From: Paenibacillus mesophilus
GTDB taxonomy: Bacteria > Bacillota > Bacilli > Paenibacillales > NBRC-103111
Direction: 5' to 3'
Length of the DNA stretch: 64,000 nucleotides
NCBI RefSeq assembly: GCF_005938385.1
Contig: NZ_VCRA01000027.1
Location: 1-64,000, forward strand
Every line of letters begins with the position of its first letter. Position 1 is the stretch's first letter. Below the pieces are notes generated by a model. The model saw only the letters and a list, made by a program, of their open reading frames with translations. It ran no database searches and was not told where the DNA came from. Shown here one piece after another: positions 52,139 through 62,647 of this stretch. Both the position numbers and the translations under genes were made by a program.

Positions 52139-53854
52139 ATGAACGCGACTTTTTCCGCGGGTCGAAGGGTTGAGATGCTGCAGAGCATGTCCAAACAACG
52201 GCTCGACGTGCTAGTTATTGGAGGAGGCATTACCGGAGCGGGGATTGCCTGGGACGCCAGCTTGCGGGGGCTGAGTACGGGCTTGGTGGAGATGCGCGAT
52301 TTTTCCTGGGGCACGAGCAGCCGTTCGACCAAGCTTGTACACGGCGGACTCCGTTATTTGAAGCAGGGCGAGGTGAAGCTCGTCATGGAGGTCGGCCGCG
52401 AGCGGGCGCTGCTGCACCGGAAAGCGCCGCACATCGTCATTCCGGCGCCGATGATGCTGCCGATCTACAAGGGCGGCACGTACGGCTACTGGATGTCCGC
52501 GATCGGCTTGTACGTATACGACCTCCTGGCGGGCGTAAAGCGCGGGGAGCGGAGAATCATGTATAGCCGCTCCAAGACGATGGAGCTTGAGCCGATGTTC
52601 AAGCGGGAAGGGTTGAAGGGCTCGGGTTACTATTACGAATACCGCACCGACGATTCAAGGCTGACGCTCGAAATCGCCAAGACCGCTCACGGTCACGGCG
52701 CGAAGCTGGTGAACTACGCGAAGGCGGTCGGCTTCTTGTACGAGAAGGGCAAAGCGATCGGAGTGAAGGTGGAGGACGTTCTGAGCGGCCGGGTATATTC
52801 GATCTATGCCAAAAAAATCGTCAACGCCGCCGGGCCGTGGGTGGACCGCGTCCGTTCCCAGGATCATGAGGTCAAGGGCAAGCGGCTGCTGTTGACGAAA
52901 GGGGTCCATCTCGTAGTCGATCACGCCAAGCTGCCGGTCCGGCAATCCGCCTACATCGACGTTCCGGACGGGCGGATGATTTTCGTCATTCCGCGCGAAG
53001 GCAAAACGTATATCGGCACGACCGATACGTTCTACGAAGGCAAGATCGAGGAGCCGCGGACGACGAGCAAAGACCGGGACTATTTGCTCCAAGCGGTCAA
53101 CCATGCGTTTCCCGGGGCGCGCCTGACGGCGGCCGACGTGGAATCGTCCTGGTCCGGGCTGCGCCCGCTCATTCGCGAGGAAGGCAAAGGCCCCTCCGAA
53201 ATTTCCCGAAAGGATGAAATATTCCGCTCGGAATCGGGACTCATTACGATCGCCGGCGGCAAGCTGACCGGATTCCGAAAGATGGCCGAGAAGGTCGTCG
53301 ACCTGGTGGAGCGGGAGCTGGCGGCGGAAGAAGGAAGAGCTGCCGCAGGGTGCGGAACCGACCAAGACGATATCAGCGGTGGCGACCGCGGCGGTATGGC
53401 TTCCTACGAGGAGTACCGGCAGCAGTGGATCGCGCGCGGCGAGCGGATGGGGGTAAATCCGAAGGACGCCGAATATTTGCTGGGCCGATACGGATCGAAC
53501 ATCCGGACTATATTCGACATGTATTCCGTGCTGGCGCAAGAGGCGGCTGCCGCAGACGTCCGGCGCGGTGCGGATACGGGCGGACATCGAATCGATTTGC
53601 GTCTGCTCGAAGCGGAGCTTTGCTATGCGATCGATCATGAAATGACGGTCAGCGCGACCGATTTCCTCGTTCGCCGAACCGGGCTCGTCACGTTCGACCG
53701 CAAGCGCGCCGAAGCGCTGGTGCGCCCTGTCGTGCAGGCTATGGGAAGACTGCTCGGGTGGAGCGCGGAAGAGGCGGCCCGACAACAGCAAGATGCGCAA
53801 GCCTATATCGAGCTCGTCACGAGCTTCCCCGAGGGAGACGCTTCCGCCGTCTGA
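52139..53854 (+). CDS. glpD: Aerobic glycerol-3-phosphate dehydrogenase
   Basis: 571 residues. DVLVIGGGITGAGIAWDASL binds FAD, then SWGTSSRSTKLVHGGLRYLK is the GlpD signature, and GRMIFVIPREGKTYIGTTDT and ITIAGGKLTGFRKMAEKVVD complete the core. The C-terminal helical cap is present. GGGAGGCG precedes ATG 52139. It oxidises glycerol-3-phosphate to DHAP at the membrane, passing electrons to quinone. Control is probably by leader antitermination. Confidence 0.94.
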   Translation: MNATFSAGRRVEMLQSMSKQRLDVLVIGGGITGAGIAWDASLRGLSTGLVEMRDFSWGTSSRSTKLVHGGLRYLKQGEVKLVMEVGRERALLHRKAPHIVIPAPMMLPIYKGGTYGYWMSAIGLYVYDLLAGVKRGERRIMYSRSKTMELEPMFKREGLKGSGYYYEYRTDDSRLTLEIAKTAHGHGAKLVNYAKAVGFLYEKGKAIGVKVEDVLSGRVYSIYAKKIVNAAGPWVDRVRSQDHEVKGKRLLLTKGVHLVVDHAKLPVRQSAYIDVPDGRMIFVIPREGKTYIGTTDTFYEGKIEEPRTTSKDRDYLLQAVNHAFPGARLTAADVESSWSGLRPLIREEGKGPSEISRKDEIFRSESGLITIAGGKLTGFRKMAEKVVDLVERELAAEEGRAAAGCGTDQDDISGGDRGGMASYEEYRQQWIARGERMGVNPKDAEYLLGRYGSNIRTIFDMYSVLAQEAAAADVRRGADTGGHRIDLRLLEAELCYAIDHEMTVSATDFLVRRTGLVTFDRKRAEALVRPVVQAMGRLLGWSAEEAARQQQDAQAYIELVTSFPEGDASAV

Positions 53855-53862
53855 GGCGGGGG

Positions 53863-54069
53863 TTACGATCCAAGTCCGGACAGGAGCAGGAACAGCCCGA
53901 TACCGATTGCCAGTATGCCGCCGATCCGGCCCATCAGGATGGCGGCTTCGCTCGGTTCGGCGTTTTTGAATTGCCAGCCGATATTCCAAAACCAGGCCGT
54001 TCTGGGGAACAGAACATTCAACAGCCCGATTCCGATAAATAGGTACGGTACGATTTTAATCAAAGCCAT
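53863..54069 (-). CDS. Small membrane protein, DUF6199-like
   Basis: 68 residues with two membrane helices (IKIVPYLFIGIGLLNVLF and IGGILAIGIGLFLLLSGLG) joined by PRTAWFWNIGWQFKNAEPSE, which resembles the DUF6199 family. AGGTG lies before ATG 54069, better than GTG 54078. Function unknown. It is convergent with glpD, 8 bp away. Confidence 0.75.
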   Translation of the reverse strand: MALIKIVPYLFIGIGLLNVLFPRTAWFWNIGWQFKNAEPSEAAILMGRIGGILAIGIGLFLLLSGLGS

Positions 54070-54230
54070 GGGATGCACCTCGCTCGCTAAGCGGTTATAC
54101 TTGTGCGTTGCACCGTGTACGCGCTTACTTCATCATTACGCGGGATAGGGTTGGAAAGTTTCGGAAGGGAAGGCGTTTTTCTTCCCCGGTATTTTCATCC
54201 GCTTCCCGGGGTGGTATGGTGATAACATAA

Positions 54231-55724
<1,494 letters not shown>

Positions 55725-55734
55725 TGGGTGAAGG

Positions 55735-55780
55735 AAAAAGGCTGCTCCTTTCGTCGTTCGACGGGGAACAGCCTTTTTTT
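55735..55780 (+). terminator. Terminator of glpK
   Basis: AAAAAGGCTGCTCC pairs with GGAACAGCCTTTTT across a CGTCGTTCGACG loop, then a T run. Confidence 0.9.
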
Positions 55781-55799
55781 GTGCCACTTATTTGAAGAA

Positions 55800-55828
55800 A
55801 ATAAGAACTGCTAACGCCCGCTATTTCG
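55800..55828. repeat. Dispersed 29-bp motif, copy 2
   Basis: AATAAGAACTGCTAACGCCC then GCTATTTCG, close to 39414-39442. It overlaps the 3' end of the membrane-protein gene starting at 55821. Confidence 0.6.
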
Positions 55829-56444
55829 CCCGATTGACGGCAACCCGGCCGCTTACGCCCGCCTTCGCCCATATCCGGAACATGACCGCGCAGGCGAGCA
55901 GGCTCGCGCCTCCCGAAAATCCGAGTATGATCGGGGCGTAGCCCAAATACCAAACCGCTATAATGACGGTAAGCGCCAAGAGCCACAATCCCAAATAGAC
56001 GATCTCGCGCCCGAGCTTCATACCGGCGATGACGTATACGCAGGATAGCACGATAGACCGGAATAACTCGGCTGTAAACAGCGGAACGAGTTCAAGGCGA
56101 GCTAGCAGCACCACGACAAGCAGCAGCCCGGCTGCCGCAATCGCGGGAATCCACCGGCCAGTGCCGGAGGCTGAGCCAGGGTCGGAACGGGTGCCGCCGT
56201 TGCCGGATGCAGCATTCGCCCGTGAGCTTGCTTGCGCCGCTTCCTTGATCCCGCTCCGGCCGCGAATCCAATACGCGACGCTTAGCCCGACTGCCGCCCA
56301 TAGCAGCAGTGAGCGGATCGTACCGTTAGGATCCAGCATCCACCCGTATTGCAGCAGCGAGTCCGCGATCCATTGAAAGCCCCATATGTACAAGTAAGGA
56401 ATAGTCGAATAAGCATCGGCAGCAAGCCGTTTCACGTCAGTCAC
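55821..56444 (-). CDS. Hypothetical membrane protein
   Basis: 207 residues, not recognised. Five membrane segments are plausible (IRSLLLWAAVGLSVAYWI, WIPAIAAAGLLLVVVLLARL, SIVLSCVYVIAGM, IVYLGLWLLALTVIIAVWYL, IILGFSGGASLLACAVMF) with a disordered S/G/A-rich loop at about residues 70-95. No clear ribosome binding site could be placed before the ATG. It is tail to tail with glpK. Confidence 0.65.
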   Translation of the reverse strand: MTDVKRLAADAYSTIPYLYIWGFQWIADSLLQYGWMLDPNGTIRSLLLWAAVGLSVAYWIRGRSGIKEAAQASSRANAASGNGGTRSDPGSASGTGRWIPAIAAAGLLLVVVLLARLELVPLFTAELFRSIVLSCVYVIAGMKLGREIVYLGLWLLALTVIIAVWYLGYAPIILGFSGGASLLACAVMFRIWAKAGVSGRVAVNRAK

Positions 56445-56562
56445 CCCAAATCAACGTTAGCTTACTATTCCCGGGGACGGAAGTCAACCTGAGCGGACGG
56501 TCTGCCGTCGTTGGAGCAGCGCTGCCGTTTCCGGCGCGGTGGGTCGGCATCGGGTGCCGGTC

Positions 56563-57417
56563 TTATGGCACCGGATCGACCCGGTACCGTTTGGCATATT
56601 CGCGCGGGGAGAGGCCGACGACCTTCTTGAACATTCGGCTGAAGTAAAATTCGTCCCCGTACCCGACGCTTTGGGCGATCGATTTCAGCCTGTAGTCGGA
56701 CAGGACGAGCAGCTCCTTGGCGCGGTCCATGCGCAGATGGGTCAAATAATCGATCGGGCTGTAGCCGATCACCTTTTTGAACAGCCGCGAATAATGGCTG
56801 ACGCTGAGGCCCGCCAACTGCGCAAGCGATTCGAGCGTCAGCGGCTCCTGATAGTGCTGAACCATGTAGTCCTGCGTCAGCTCGATCGCCGCCGTCGTAT
56901 CCCCCGCTATTTTTTGCGCGCGGAAATCTTGCAGCAGCGCGAGCCAGAACTCCTGCAGCAATATTTTGCGCCGCATCGCCGTCATGTGTCCCCGCCGCTG
57001 CCACAGGACGAACAGCTGCTCCATCCAATAAATGAACTGTGGAGTGTTCTGCAGCGAATACATCCCTTGGAGCGGAAACGGGCTATCCGCCGAGCTCCGG
57101 CAAATCCACTGTTCCTTCTCCTCGTACGTTTCCGTATAATGAAAACGTAAAAAGTAATATTCGATCGGCTGTTCCGCATCGGTTCGGCGCTCGACGGTCA
57201 TCCCCGGAGCGAAGAAAAACAGCTTTCCCGGCTCGGCCGGATAGTGGGTGCCGCCTATCGTGAACGTCCCTTTTCCTTTGACGATGAGCCAGAAGGAGTG
57301 GTGCCTGATCGTCCGCATCGGCTGAAACCATGTCGGCTCGGCTTTGCGGTGGCCGGTCAGCACGATCGAGAAGACGAGCCTGTTCAATCGGGCGGCTATT
57401 TCCCCCGGAGTCAGCAT
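56563..57417 (-). CDS. AraC-family regulator
   Basis: 284 residues from ATG 57417 (AAAGGAG upstream, spacing slightly long). N-terminal cupin-like part (HHSFWLIVKGKGTFTIGGTH, GKLFFFAPGMTVERR) and C-terminal AraC motifs (LTLESLAQLAGLSVSHYSRL, LKSIAQSVGYGDEFYFSRMF). Unlike the other AraC genes here it is not paired with a binding lipoprotein; mutY lies divergent at 102 bp. Its targets are unknown. Confidence 0.87.
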   Translation of the reverse strand: MLTPGEIAARLNRLVFSIVLTGHRKAEPTWFQPMRTIRHHSFWLIVKGKGTFTIGGTHYPAEPGKLFFFAPGMTVERRTDAEQPIEYYFLRFHYTETYEEKEQWICRSSADSPFPLQGMYSLQNTPQFIYWMEQLFVLWQRRGHMTAMRRKILLQEFWLALLQDFRAQKIAGDTTAAIELTQDYMVQHYQEPLTLESLAQLAGLSVSHYSRLFKKVIGYSPIDYLTHLRMDRAKELLVLSDYRLKSIAQSVGYGDEFYFSRMFKKVVGLSPREYAKRYRVDPVP

Positions 57418-57518
57418 GTTGAAGAGACGCTCCTTTCGCCCGCTAACGTACAGACGGGATTCCAAACAAATTTATCATACCAGAAACGGATATGGACAGC
57501 ACGAAAGAGGAGATTATT

Positions 57519-58679
57519 GTGGAAACAACCGACGCAAAAGCATACTTTTCCGCCCGGCTGCTCGAATGGTACAACGTACACAAACGGGACCTGCCCTGGA
57601 GGCGGAGCCGCAACCCTTATTATATTTGGATATCCGAAGTGATGCTGCAGCAAACCCGGGTGGAGACGGTCATCCCGTATTACCACCGGTTCATCGAGCG
57701 GTTTCCGACGGTCGAAGCGCTGGCGGATGCGCCGGAGGAGCAGGTGCTGAAGGCGTGGGAGGGACTCGGCTATTATTCGCGGGCACGCAATCTGCAGGCG
57801 GCGGTCCGGGAAGTGAAGGAGAGCTATGGTGGCATCGTGCCCGATTCGAAGGAGCACATTTCGTCGCTGAAGGGCGTCGGTCCGTATACGGCCGGAGCCG
57901 TCCTTAGCATCGCCTACAACAAGCCGGAGCCTGCCGTGGACGGCAACGTCATGAGGGTGCTTTCCCGCTATTTTCTGCTCCGCGACGACATCGCCAAGCC
58001 TTCGACCCGCATCGGCATGGAGAAGCTTGCCCGGGAGCTGATCCCGGAAGGGGCGGCGGGCGATTTCAATCAGGCGTTGATGGAGCTCGGAGCGACCGTC
58101 TGTACGCCGAAATCCCCTCACTGCCTCACCTGCCCGGTCATGGAGCCGTGCGCGGGAAGGCTGGAAGGGGCTCAGGACGAACTGCCGGTCAAGACGAAGG
58201 CGAAGCCGCCGCGGCCGGAGCGGCGGGCGGCCGCCTTCATCGAAGGAACCGGAGCCGAGGCCGGCAAATTACTGGCCCGCAGGCGCCCGGGCGAAGGATT
58301 GCTCGCCAGTATGTGGGAGCTGCCGCACGTGCTATTGCCGGAAACGGTGCCGGATCTGGATGGGGACGGCTCGGACGCCGCCGCCATGCGCTTTCTTCGC
58401 GAGAAGCTGCTGGCCGAGTACGGGCTCGAGGTCGAGCCGGTAGAGCCGATGATGGATGCGGAGCATATGTTCAGCCACATCCATTGGATGCTTCGCGTGT
58501 ACCGCTGCCGCTTCGTCCGGCTGCGGGACGAGGGGGCTGCCGGAACGGCGGACACTGCGTCCGCCGAGGAGGAAGCGCGTGATGGCAATGTGTTTCTATG
58601 GTTCGGCGACAAGGAATTCGGACAGTACGCGCTTCCGAACGTTTTTGTGAAAATAGTAAAGCAATCCGGAAGAAGGTAA
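57519..58679 (+). CDS. mutY: A/G-specific adenine DNA glycosylase
   Basis: About 386 residues. WISEVMLQQTRVETVIPYY is the MutY signature with the catalytic acid, LKGVGPYTAGAVLSIAY is the HhH region with AVDGNVMRVLSR after it, and the [4Fe-4S] loop is C-x6-C-x2-C-x5-C (CTPKSPHCLTCPVMEPC). A C-terminal NUDIX-like domain (WELPHVL, HMFSHIHWMLRVY) reads 8-oxoG. GTG 57519 is preceded by AGAGGAG; ATG 57492 has a weak site. It removes adenine opposite 8-oxoguanine. Confidence 0.92.
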   Translation: METTDAKAYFSARLLEWYNVHKRDLPWRRSRNPYYIWISEVMLQQTRVETVIPYYHRFIERFPTVEALADAPEEQVLKAWEGLGYYSRARNLQAAVREVKESYGGIVPDSKEHISSLKGVGPYTAGAVLSIAYNKPEPAVDGNVMRVLSRYFLLRDDIAKPSTRIGMEKLARELIPEGAAGDFNQALMELGATVCTPKSPHCLTCPVMEPCAGRLEGAQDELPVKTKAKPPRPERRAAAFIEGTGAEAGKLLARRRPGEGLLASMWELPHVLLPETVPDLDGDGSDAAAMRFLREKLLAEYGLEVEPVEPMMDAEHMFSHIHWMLRVYRCRFVRLRDEGAAGTADTASAEEEARDGNVFLWFGDKEFGQYALPNVFVKIVKQSGRR

Positions 58680-58789
58680 GCCGCCATCGATCCGGGCGAT
58701 CCGCAAAGAAGCTTCCGCCCCCTCGAGCACGATCCCGAGGGCCGGAAGCTTCCGTTCGTTTGCCGCCTGAATGCGGCCGCGGCCGCCGA

Positions 58790-58951
58790 TTATGCGCTGA
58801 CACGGCATCGTTTGCATACTTTCGCCTTTACGCCGTCCTGCAGCGTACGGGTGTAGAGCAGCTTGATGCGGGTCGCCCGGCAAACCGGACAAGTTCCTCT
58901 TCCTCTGGAGGGCAGCTTCCACAGCGCTTTTCCGCGGTTCGATTTGGACAT
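58790..58951 (-). CDS. Small zinc-ribbon protein
   Basis: A 53-residue protein hidden among longer frames. It starts at ATG 58951 after AAAGGA and reads MSKSNRGKALWKLPSRGRGT, then CPVC and CKRC separated by about 26 residues (TRIKLLYTRTLQDGVKAKV). The two CxxC pairs form a likely zinc ribbon, and the protein is strongly basic. Similar short proteins occur in related Firmicutes without known function. A role in RNA or ribosome binding is a guess from charge. Confidence 0.72.
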   Translation of the reverse strand: MSKSNRGKALWKLPSRGRGTCPVCRATRIKLLYTRTLQDGVKAKVCKRCRVSA

Positions 58952-59066
58952 ACGGGCTCGTTCCTTTCGCAGGGGTCTGTTGTCGCTACATTGTATTCGC
59001 GTGACCGGCGAAACATGCGCGAACGACCCCTGCTGCCCGGAAGCTCAAACGTACTGTCCGTACATG

Positions 59067-59117
59067 CAAACAATCCCCATCCCGCCGCCACGACAGTGAC
59101 GGTACGGATGGGGATTG
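59067..59117 (-). terminator. Terminator of sodA
   Basis: On the minus strand AATCCCCATCC pairs with GGATGGGGATT, followed by GTTTGC. It lies 20 bp past the sodA stop. Confidence 0.7.
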
Positions 59118-59135
59118 CGGTTCGCTGAAACCGAA

Positions 59136-59744
59136 TTATTTCGCGGCGTCGTACAGCTTGCCGACTTCGTTCCAGTTGACTACGTTCCAGAAAGCGGCGA
59201 TGTAGTCAGGACGTTTGTTTTGATATTTCAAATAGTAAGCATGCTCCCATACGTCCAGACCGAGGAGCGGCGTGTCGCCTTCCATGATCGGGCTGTCTTG
59301 GTTAGGCAGGCTGTATACTTTTAGTTTGCCGTTCGAAAGGGCAAGCCAAGCCCAGCCGCTGCCGAAACGGGTCGTTGCGGCTTGCGCGAAAGCTTGCTTG
59401 AATGCATCGAATCCGCCCAGCTCGCTATCGATTGCCGCAGCAAGCGCGCCGGTCGGCTGGCCGCCTGCGTTCGGGCCGATCGTCGTCCAGAACAGGGAGT
59501 GGTTCGCATGACCGCCACCGTTGTTGCGAACGGCGGTACGGATATCTTCAGGAACGGCATTCAAGTCCGAGATAAGGGCTTCGAGCGATTTGTCGTGCAG
59601 CTCAGGGTGCTTATCGAGCGCTGCGTTCAAGTTCGTTACGTATGCGTTGTGGTGACGGTCGTGATGGATTTCCATCGTTTGTGCGTCGATATGCGGTTCG
59701 AGAGCGTTGTTGGCGTAAGGCAGTGCCGGCAGTTGATGTGCCAT
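59136..59744 (-). CDS. sodA: Superoxide dismutase (Mn/Fe type)
   Basis: 202 residues. Metal ligands are visible as H in [14 protein letters not shown] in [13 protein letters not shown], and D and H in [20 protein letters not shown]. The sequence [16 protein letters not shown] and the position of Q/G residues favour manganese. GGGAGGT precedes ATG 59744. It detoxifies superoxide in the cytoplasm. It is a single gene with its own terminator. Confidence 0.95.
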   Translation of the reverse strand: MAHQLPALPYANNALEPHIDAQTMEIHHDRHHNAYVTNLNAALDKHPELHDKSLEALISDLNAVPEDIRTAVRNNGGGHANHSLFWTTIGPNAGGQPTGALAAAIDSELGGFDAFKQAFAQAATTRFGSGWAWLALSNGKLKVYSLPNQDSPIMEGDTPLLGLDVWEHAYYLKYQNKRPDYIAAFWNVVNWNEVGKLYDAAK

Positions 59745-60391
59745 GAGAAAATACCTCCCTAAATAATGGATTTGTACATGCCTATTATCCCCTATTTCCG
59801 GATATAAATCAACATGTGCAATACTTATGTTTGAAAAGTTCCTCGAATGTCTTTTCCTAAGTTTCGTTCAGCCCTATTTCAGTATGCATGATTTTAATCA
59901 TCTTATACTTCAAATTCTCATAGAGTATAGGGGAGTCCTTTTACCGTATTGAAGAAGAAACGGCAAAGGCGGGACGCTCGAATTGAATCGAATAAGAAGC
60001 GAACTTTGTCGAAAAATGACAATAAGGGAAAAATTGAACAAAAGTAAATATATGTTAAAAGTCCTATCGTATCCTATTTTGGTGCTGAAAACGATTTCTT
60101 TTAAGCGTTTTCAAACGAAATCGCGAAAAAAAATAAAGTTTTTAAGGATTTATTAACGTTTAAGCAGGATTTCCTCGATTTTTGTCGTATTTGTAACTTT
60201 ATCGATTCAGAAAGTTTAACTTCGCTAAAGCGTTAAAGCGAAGTGAGAGTTTCTGAACCAAGAAAAACTTCCTCTAAATCGCGGTCGCTCATCCTTGAAG
60301 TACGTCGATAGACGTTTTTCTTATATCATTTACGTGATACGCGAAAATGAATTATTTTGCGTTACAAAAAAACAAACGGGGAGAGACCAGG
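59745..60391. other. Long A+T-rich intergenic region with hairpins
   Basis: No CDS was recognised in about 650 bases, which include the sodA promoter side. A strong hairpin pairs TTCAGAAA (60206-60213) with TTTCTGAA (60250-60257) and ACTTCGC with GCGAAGT inside. CGATTTC near 60090 faces GAAATCG near 60117. The 24-bp repeat copy 2 lies at 60301-60324. The mix suggests a decayed mobile element. Confidence 0.5.
60301..60324 (+). repeat. 24-bp exact repeat, copy 2
   Basis: Identical to 287-310, with the same hairpin and T tract, in the same orientation. Here it lies upstream of the GNAT gene. Confidence 0.8.
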
Positions 60392-60820
60392 ATGATCGTT
60401 CGGCCCTTTTATTTGTCCGATTATGCGTCGATAACGAGTCTTTTCAGCGAAGTTTTGTCCGAATCCTGTTACGAGGAGACGATGGACGCTTTCGCCAAGC
60501 AGCTTTCCTTGGACCCGGATCTGGTTCTTGTTTCCATCGTGAACGATGAGATCGCAGGCATCATCATCGGCACGATCGACCAACGCAACCAGGGCTATTA
60601 TTACCGGATAGCCGTTGCGACCTCCTACCAGCGGAGGGGTATAGGCAAAGCGCTTATCAACGCTCTGAAGCAGAAGTTCATCCAGCGCAAGGTCAGCAAA
60701 ATTCTCGTAACGGTGGATGTGCATAACGAGCCGATTCTTCCCGTATATGAAGCGGTAGGCTATACCGACAACAATTTCTCCCGTTCGTTCCGTCACCTGA
60801 GAATCGTGAGCGGCCGCTGA
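60392..60820 (+). CDS. GNAT-family N-acetyltransferase
   Basis: 142 residues. The acetyl-CoA-binding motif A is YRIAVATSYQRRGIGKALIN (R/Q-x-x-G-x-G/A), followed by ILVTVDVHNEPILPVYEAVG, the usual motif B ending YEAVGY. GGGGAG precedes ATG 60392, whereas an ATG at 60347 has no site. The substrate cannot be read from the sequence. It stands alone between A+T-rich intergenic DNA and the ntdP cluster. Confidence 0.87.
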   Translation: MIVRPFYLSDYASITSLFSEVLSESCYEETMDAFAKQLSLDPDLVLVSIVNDEIAGIIIGTIDQRNQGYYYRIAVATSYQRRGIGKALINALKQKFIQRKVSKILVTVDVHNEPILPVYEAVGYTDNNFSRSFRHLRIVSGR

Positions 60821-61047
60821 CGGGACAGGCAACCGCATCGATCCTTCGAAGGGCATATCTTGAAGCCATTGCAATCGGCGTCGAGATATGCTTTTGTATT
60901 CGTAGGGACTGCAAAACAAGGCCGGCGGATGTGCCGTTTCCTTTAACGTTCATAACCTTTGTCGAAATAGCTTCGACCGGGGGCTTTTCTTACTACGAAA
61001 TTCGTTTTTGATATATAATAGGGGTAGTTGTTCAGAAAGGGCTTACT

Positions 61048-61599
61048 ATGAATCCATTTTCTCCATATCAGATCAAAAGCTTCAAGCATGACGGGCATCT
61101 GCACCGGATGTGGCTGAAAAACTGGCGCATCCCGGATCCGATGCTCGCTCCGGAGCATCAGGCCGAATCGATGATCGTCCTGATCAACAGCCAGACGCCG
61201 ATTCGCGAACGCGACGGAAAGGAATGGACGAGCAAAATCCCGTCCGTCACGTTTTTCATACCCGGCCAATGGTTTAATGTCGTATCGCTGCTTGAGGACC
61301 AAGGGGTCCGTTATTACTGCAACATCGCCTCGCCTCCTTACGTGAACGGCGGAGTCATTACTTATATCGATTACGATCTGGACGTGATCCGCACACCGGA
61401 CGGCTATACTCAAATTGTAGATCAGGAAGAATACGAACTGCACAAACAAAATTACCATTACTCGGACGTGGTGGAGCGTAAAGTGAAGCGGGGACTGGAG
61501 TCGGTGCTCGGCAGGCTGAAGCGGGAAGAGTCGCCGTTTCGCGATGAGCAGGTGCTCGCCTACTACGAGAGGTGGAAAAACGAAGCGCCGGAGGGATGA
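61048..61599 (+). CDS. ntdP: DUF402 nucleoside di/triphosphate phosphatase
   Basis: 183 residues of the DUF402 family, similar to Bacillus NtdP (YgaC). Family motifs are FHDGHLHRMWLKNW-like (KHDGHLHRMWLKNW), FFIPGQWFNVVSLLEDQGVR, YYCNIASPPYVNGGVITYID and YDLDVIRTPDG with the conserved acidic residues. The protein hydrolyses nucleoside di- and triphosphates in Bacillus and Staphylococcus. AAAGGG precedes the ATG. The lepB gene follows with a single base between stop and start. Confidence 0.85.
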   Translation: MNPFSPYQIKSFKHDGHLHRMWLKNWRIPDPMLAPEHQAESMIVLINSQTPIRERDGKEWTSKIPSVTFFIPGQWFNVVSLLEDQGVRYYCNIASPPYVNGGVITYIDYDLDVIRTPDGYTQIVDQEEYELHKQNYHYSDVVERKVKRGLESVLGRLKREESPFRDEQVLAYYERWKNEAPEG

Positions 61600-61600
61600 C

Positions 61601-62197
61601 ATGGGCATTTACGAAAGCCAGGACGGCCGCGAGGCGGTTACGGCCGCCGCGACGGAACAAATTCCAACGCGCAGCGTGGCCGAAGAGCTGTGGGATTGGA
61701 CGAAATCGATAGCGGTTGCTCTTGTCATCGTGATTTTGCTGAACATGTTCGTATTCAATTTATCCACGGTCAAAGGGCATTCCATGGAACCTACGCTCCG
61801 GGAGAAGGAGTGGCTGTTCGTCAACAAGTTGACGTTTCTGATCGGCCATCCGGACCGGGGGGACGTCGTCATTTTGAAAGACCCCGACATGCAGTCGGTC
61901 GATCGGCAATATTTGGTTAAACGCGTAGTGGCTACTCCCGGGGACAAAGTGGAGATTCGCGGAGGCAAACTATACGTGAACGGGGAAGCCGTCTCGGAGC
62001 CATATACGGATATCAAAATCGAGGACGGCGACCGCGGACCGATCGTCGTGGAGGAAGGGCGCTACTTCGTTATGGGGGACAACCGGCATCAGCTCGCGAG
62101 CAAGGATAGCCGGACGTTCGGTACCGTGCCCGAGAAGGCGATTCAAGGCAGGGCGGAGTTCATCCTTTGGCCGCTTCGTCAAATGGGAGGACTGTAG
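61601..62197 (+). CDS. lepB: Signal peptidase I
   Basis: 198 residues. One N-terminal membrane anchor (SIAVALVIVILLNMFVFNL), the catalytic serine in VKGHSMEPTL, the lysine in YLVKRVVATPGD, and the C-terminal box VMGDNRHQLASKDSRTFG. This is the Bacillus SipS-type layout with the catalytic domain outside the cell. GGAGGG precedes ATG 61601. It cleaves Sec and Tat signal peptides, including those of the exported proteins in this window. Confidence 0.93.
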   Translation: MGIYESQDGREAVTAAATEQIPTRSVAEELWDWTKSIAVALVIVILLNMFVFNLSTVKGHSMEPTLREKEWLFVNKLTFLIGHPDRGDVVILKDPDMQSVDRQYLVKRVVATPGDKVEIRGGKLYVNGEAVSEPYTDIKIEDGDRGPIVVEEGRYFVMGDNRHQLASKDSRTFGTVPEKAIQGRAEFILWPLRQMGGL

Positions 62198-62635
62198 TTG
62201 AAGGACGTAACGATCTATACGGACGGGGCGTGCTCCGGCAATCCGGGCCCCGGCGGCTGGGGGGCTATTCTGTTTTACGGTGCGAACCGCAAAGAAATGT
62301 CCGGCGGCGAGAAGCATACGACTAACAACCGGATGGAGCTTGCGGCCGCTATCGAATCGCTCGGCGTGCTCAAGGAGCGCTGCAGGGTGAAGCTGTACAG
62401 CGATTCCGCGTATTTGGTCAACTGCTTCCGGCAGGGATGGTTTCGCGGGTGGCTGCGGAACGGATGGACAACAAGCAAAGGACAGCCCGTCGAAAATCAG
62501 GATTTGTGGAAGCAACTGCTGCATTTAATGGAAACGCATAACGTGGAGTATATTAAAGTAAAAGGACATAGCGATAACGAGTTCAATAACCATTGCGACT
62601 TATTGGCTCGCGAGGCGATCAAGCGCCTAACGTGA
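62198..62635 (+). CDS. rnhA: Ribonuclease HI
   Basis: 145 residues. The catalytic carboxylates are in YTDGACSGNPGPGGWG, NNRMELAAAIES, YSDSAYLVN and NNHCDLLAREA, with the H of VKGHSDNEFNN. TTG 62198 begins directly after the lepB stop, GGGAGGAC being the site. It cleaves RNA in RNA-DNA hybrids. The layout of this cluster suggests translational coupling with lepB. Confidence 0.92.
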   Translation: MKDVTIYTDGACSGNPGPGGWGAILFYGANRKEMSGGEKHTTNNRMELAAAIESLGVLKERCRVKLYSDSAYLVNCFRQGWFRGWLRNGWTTSKGQPVENQDLWKQLLHLMETHNVEYIKVKGHSDNEFNNHCDLLAREAIKRLT

Positions 62636-62647
62636 GGTGAGCATGCC

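Noticed and set aside
58596-58922. 108-codon minus-strand ORF overlapping the mutY end
   Set aside because: A shorter frame in the same place encodes a better supported CxxC zinc-ribbon protein with its own ribosome binding site.
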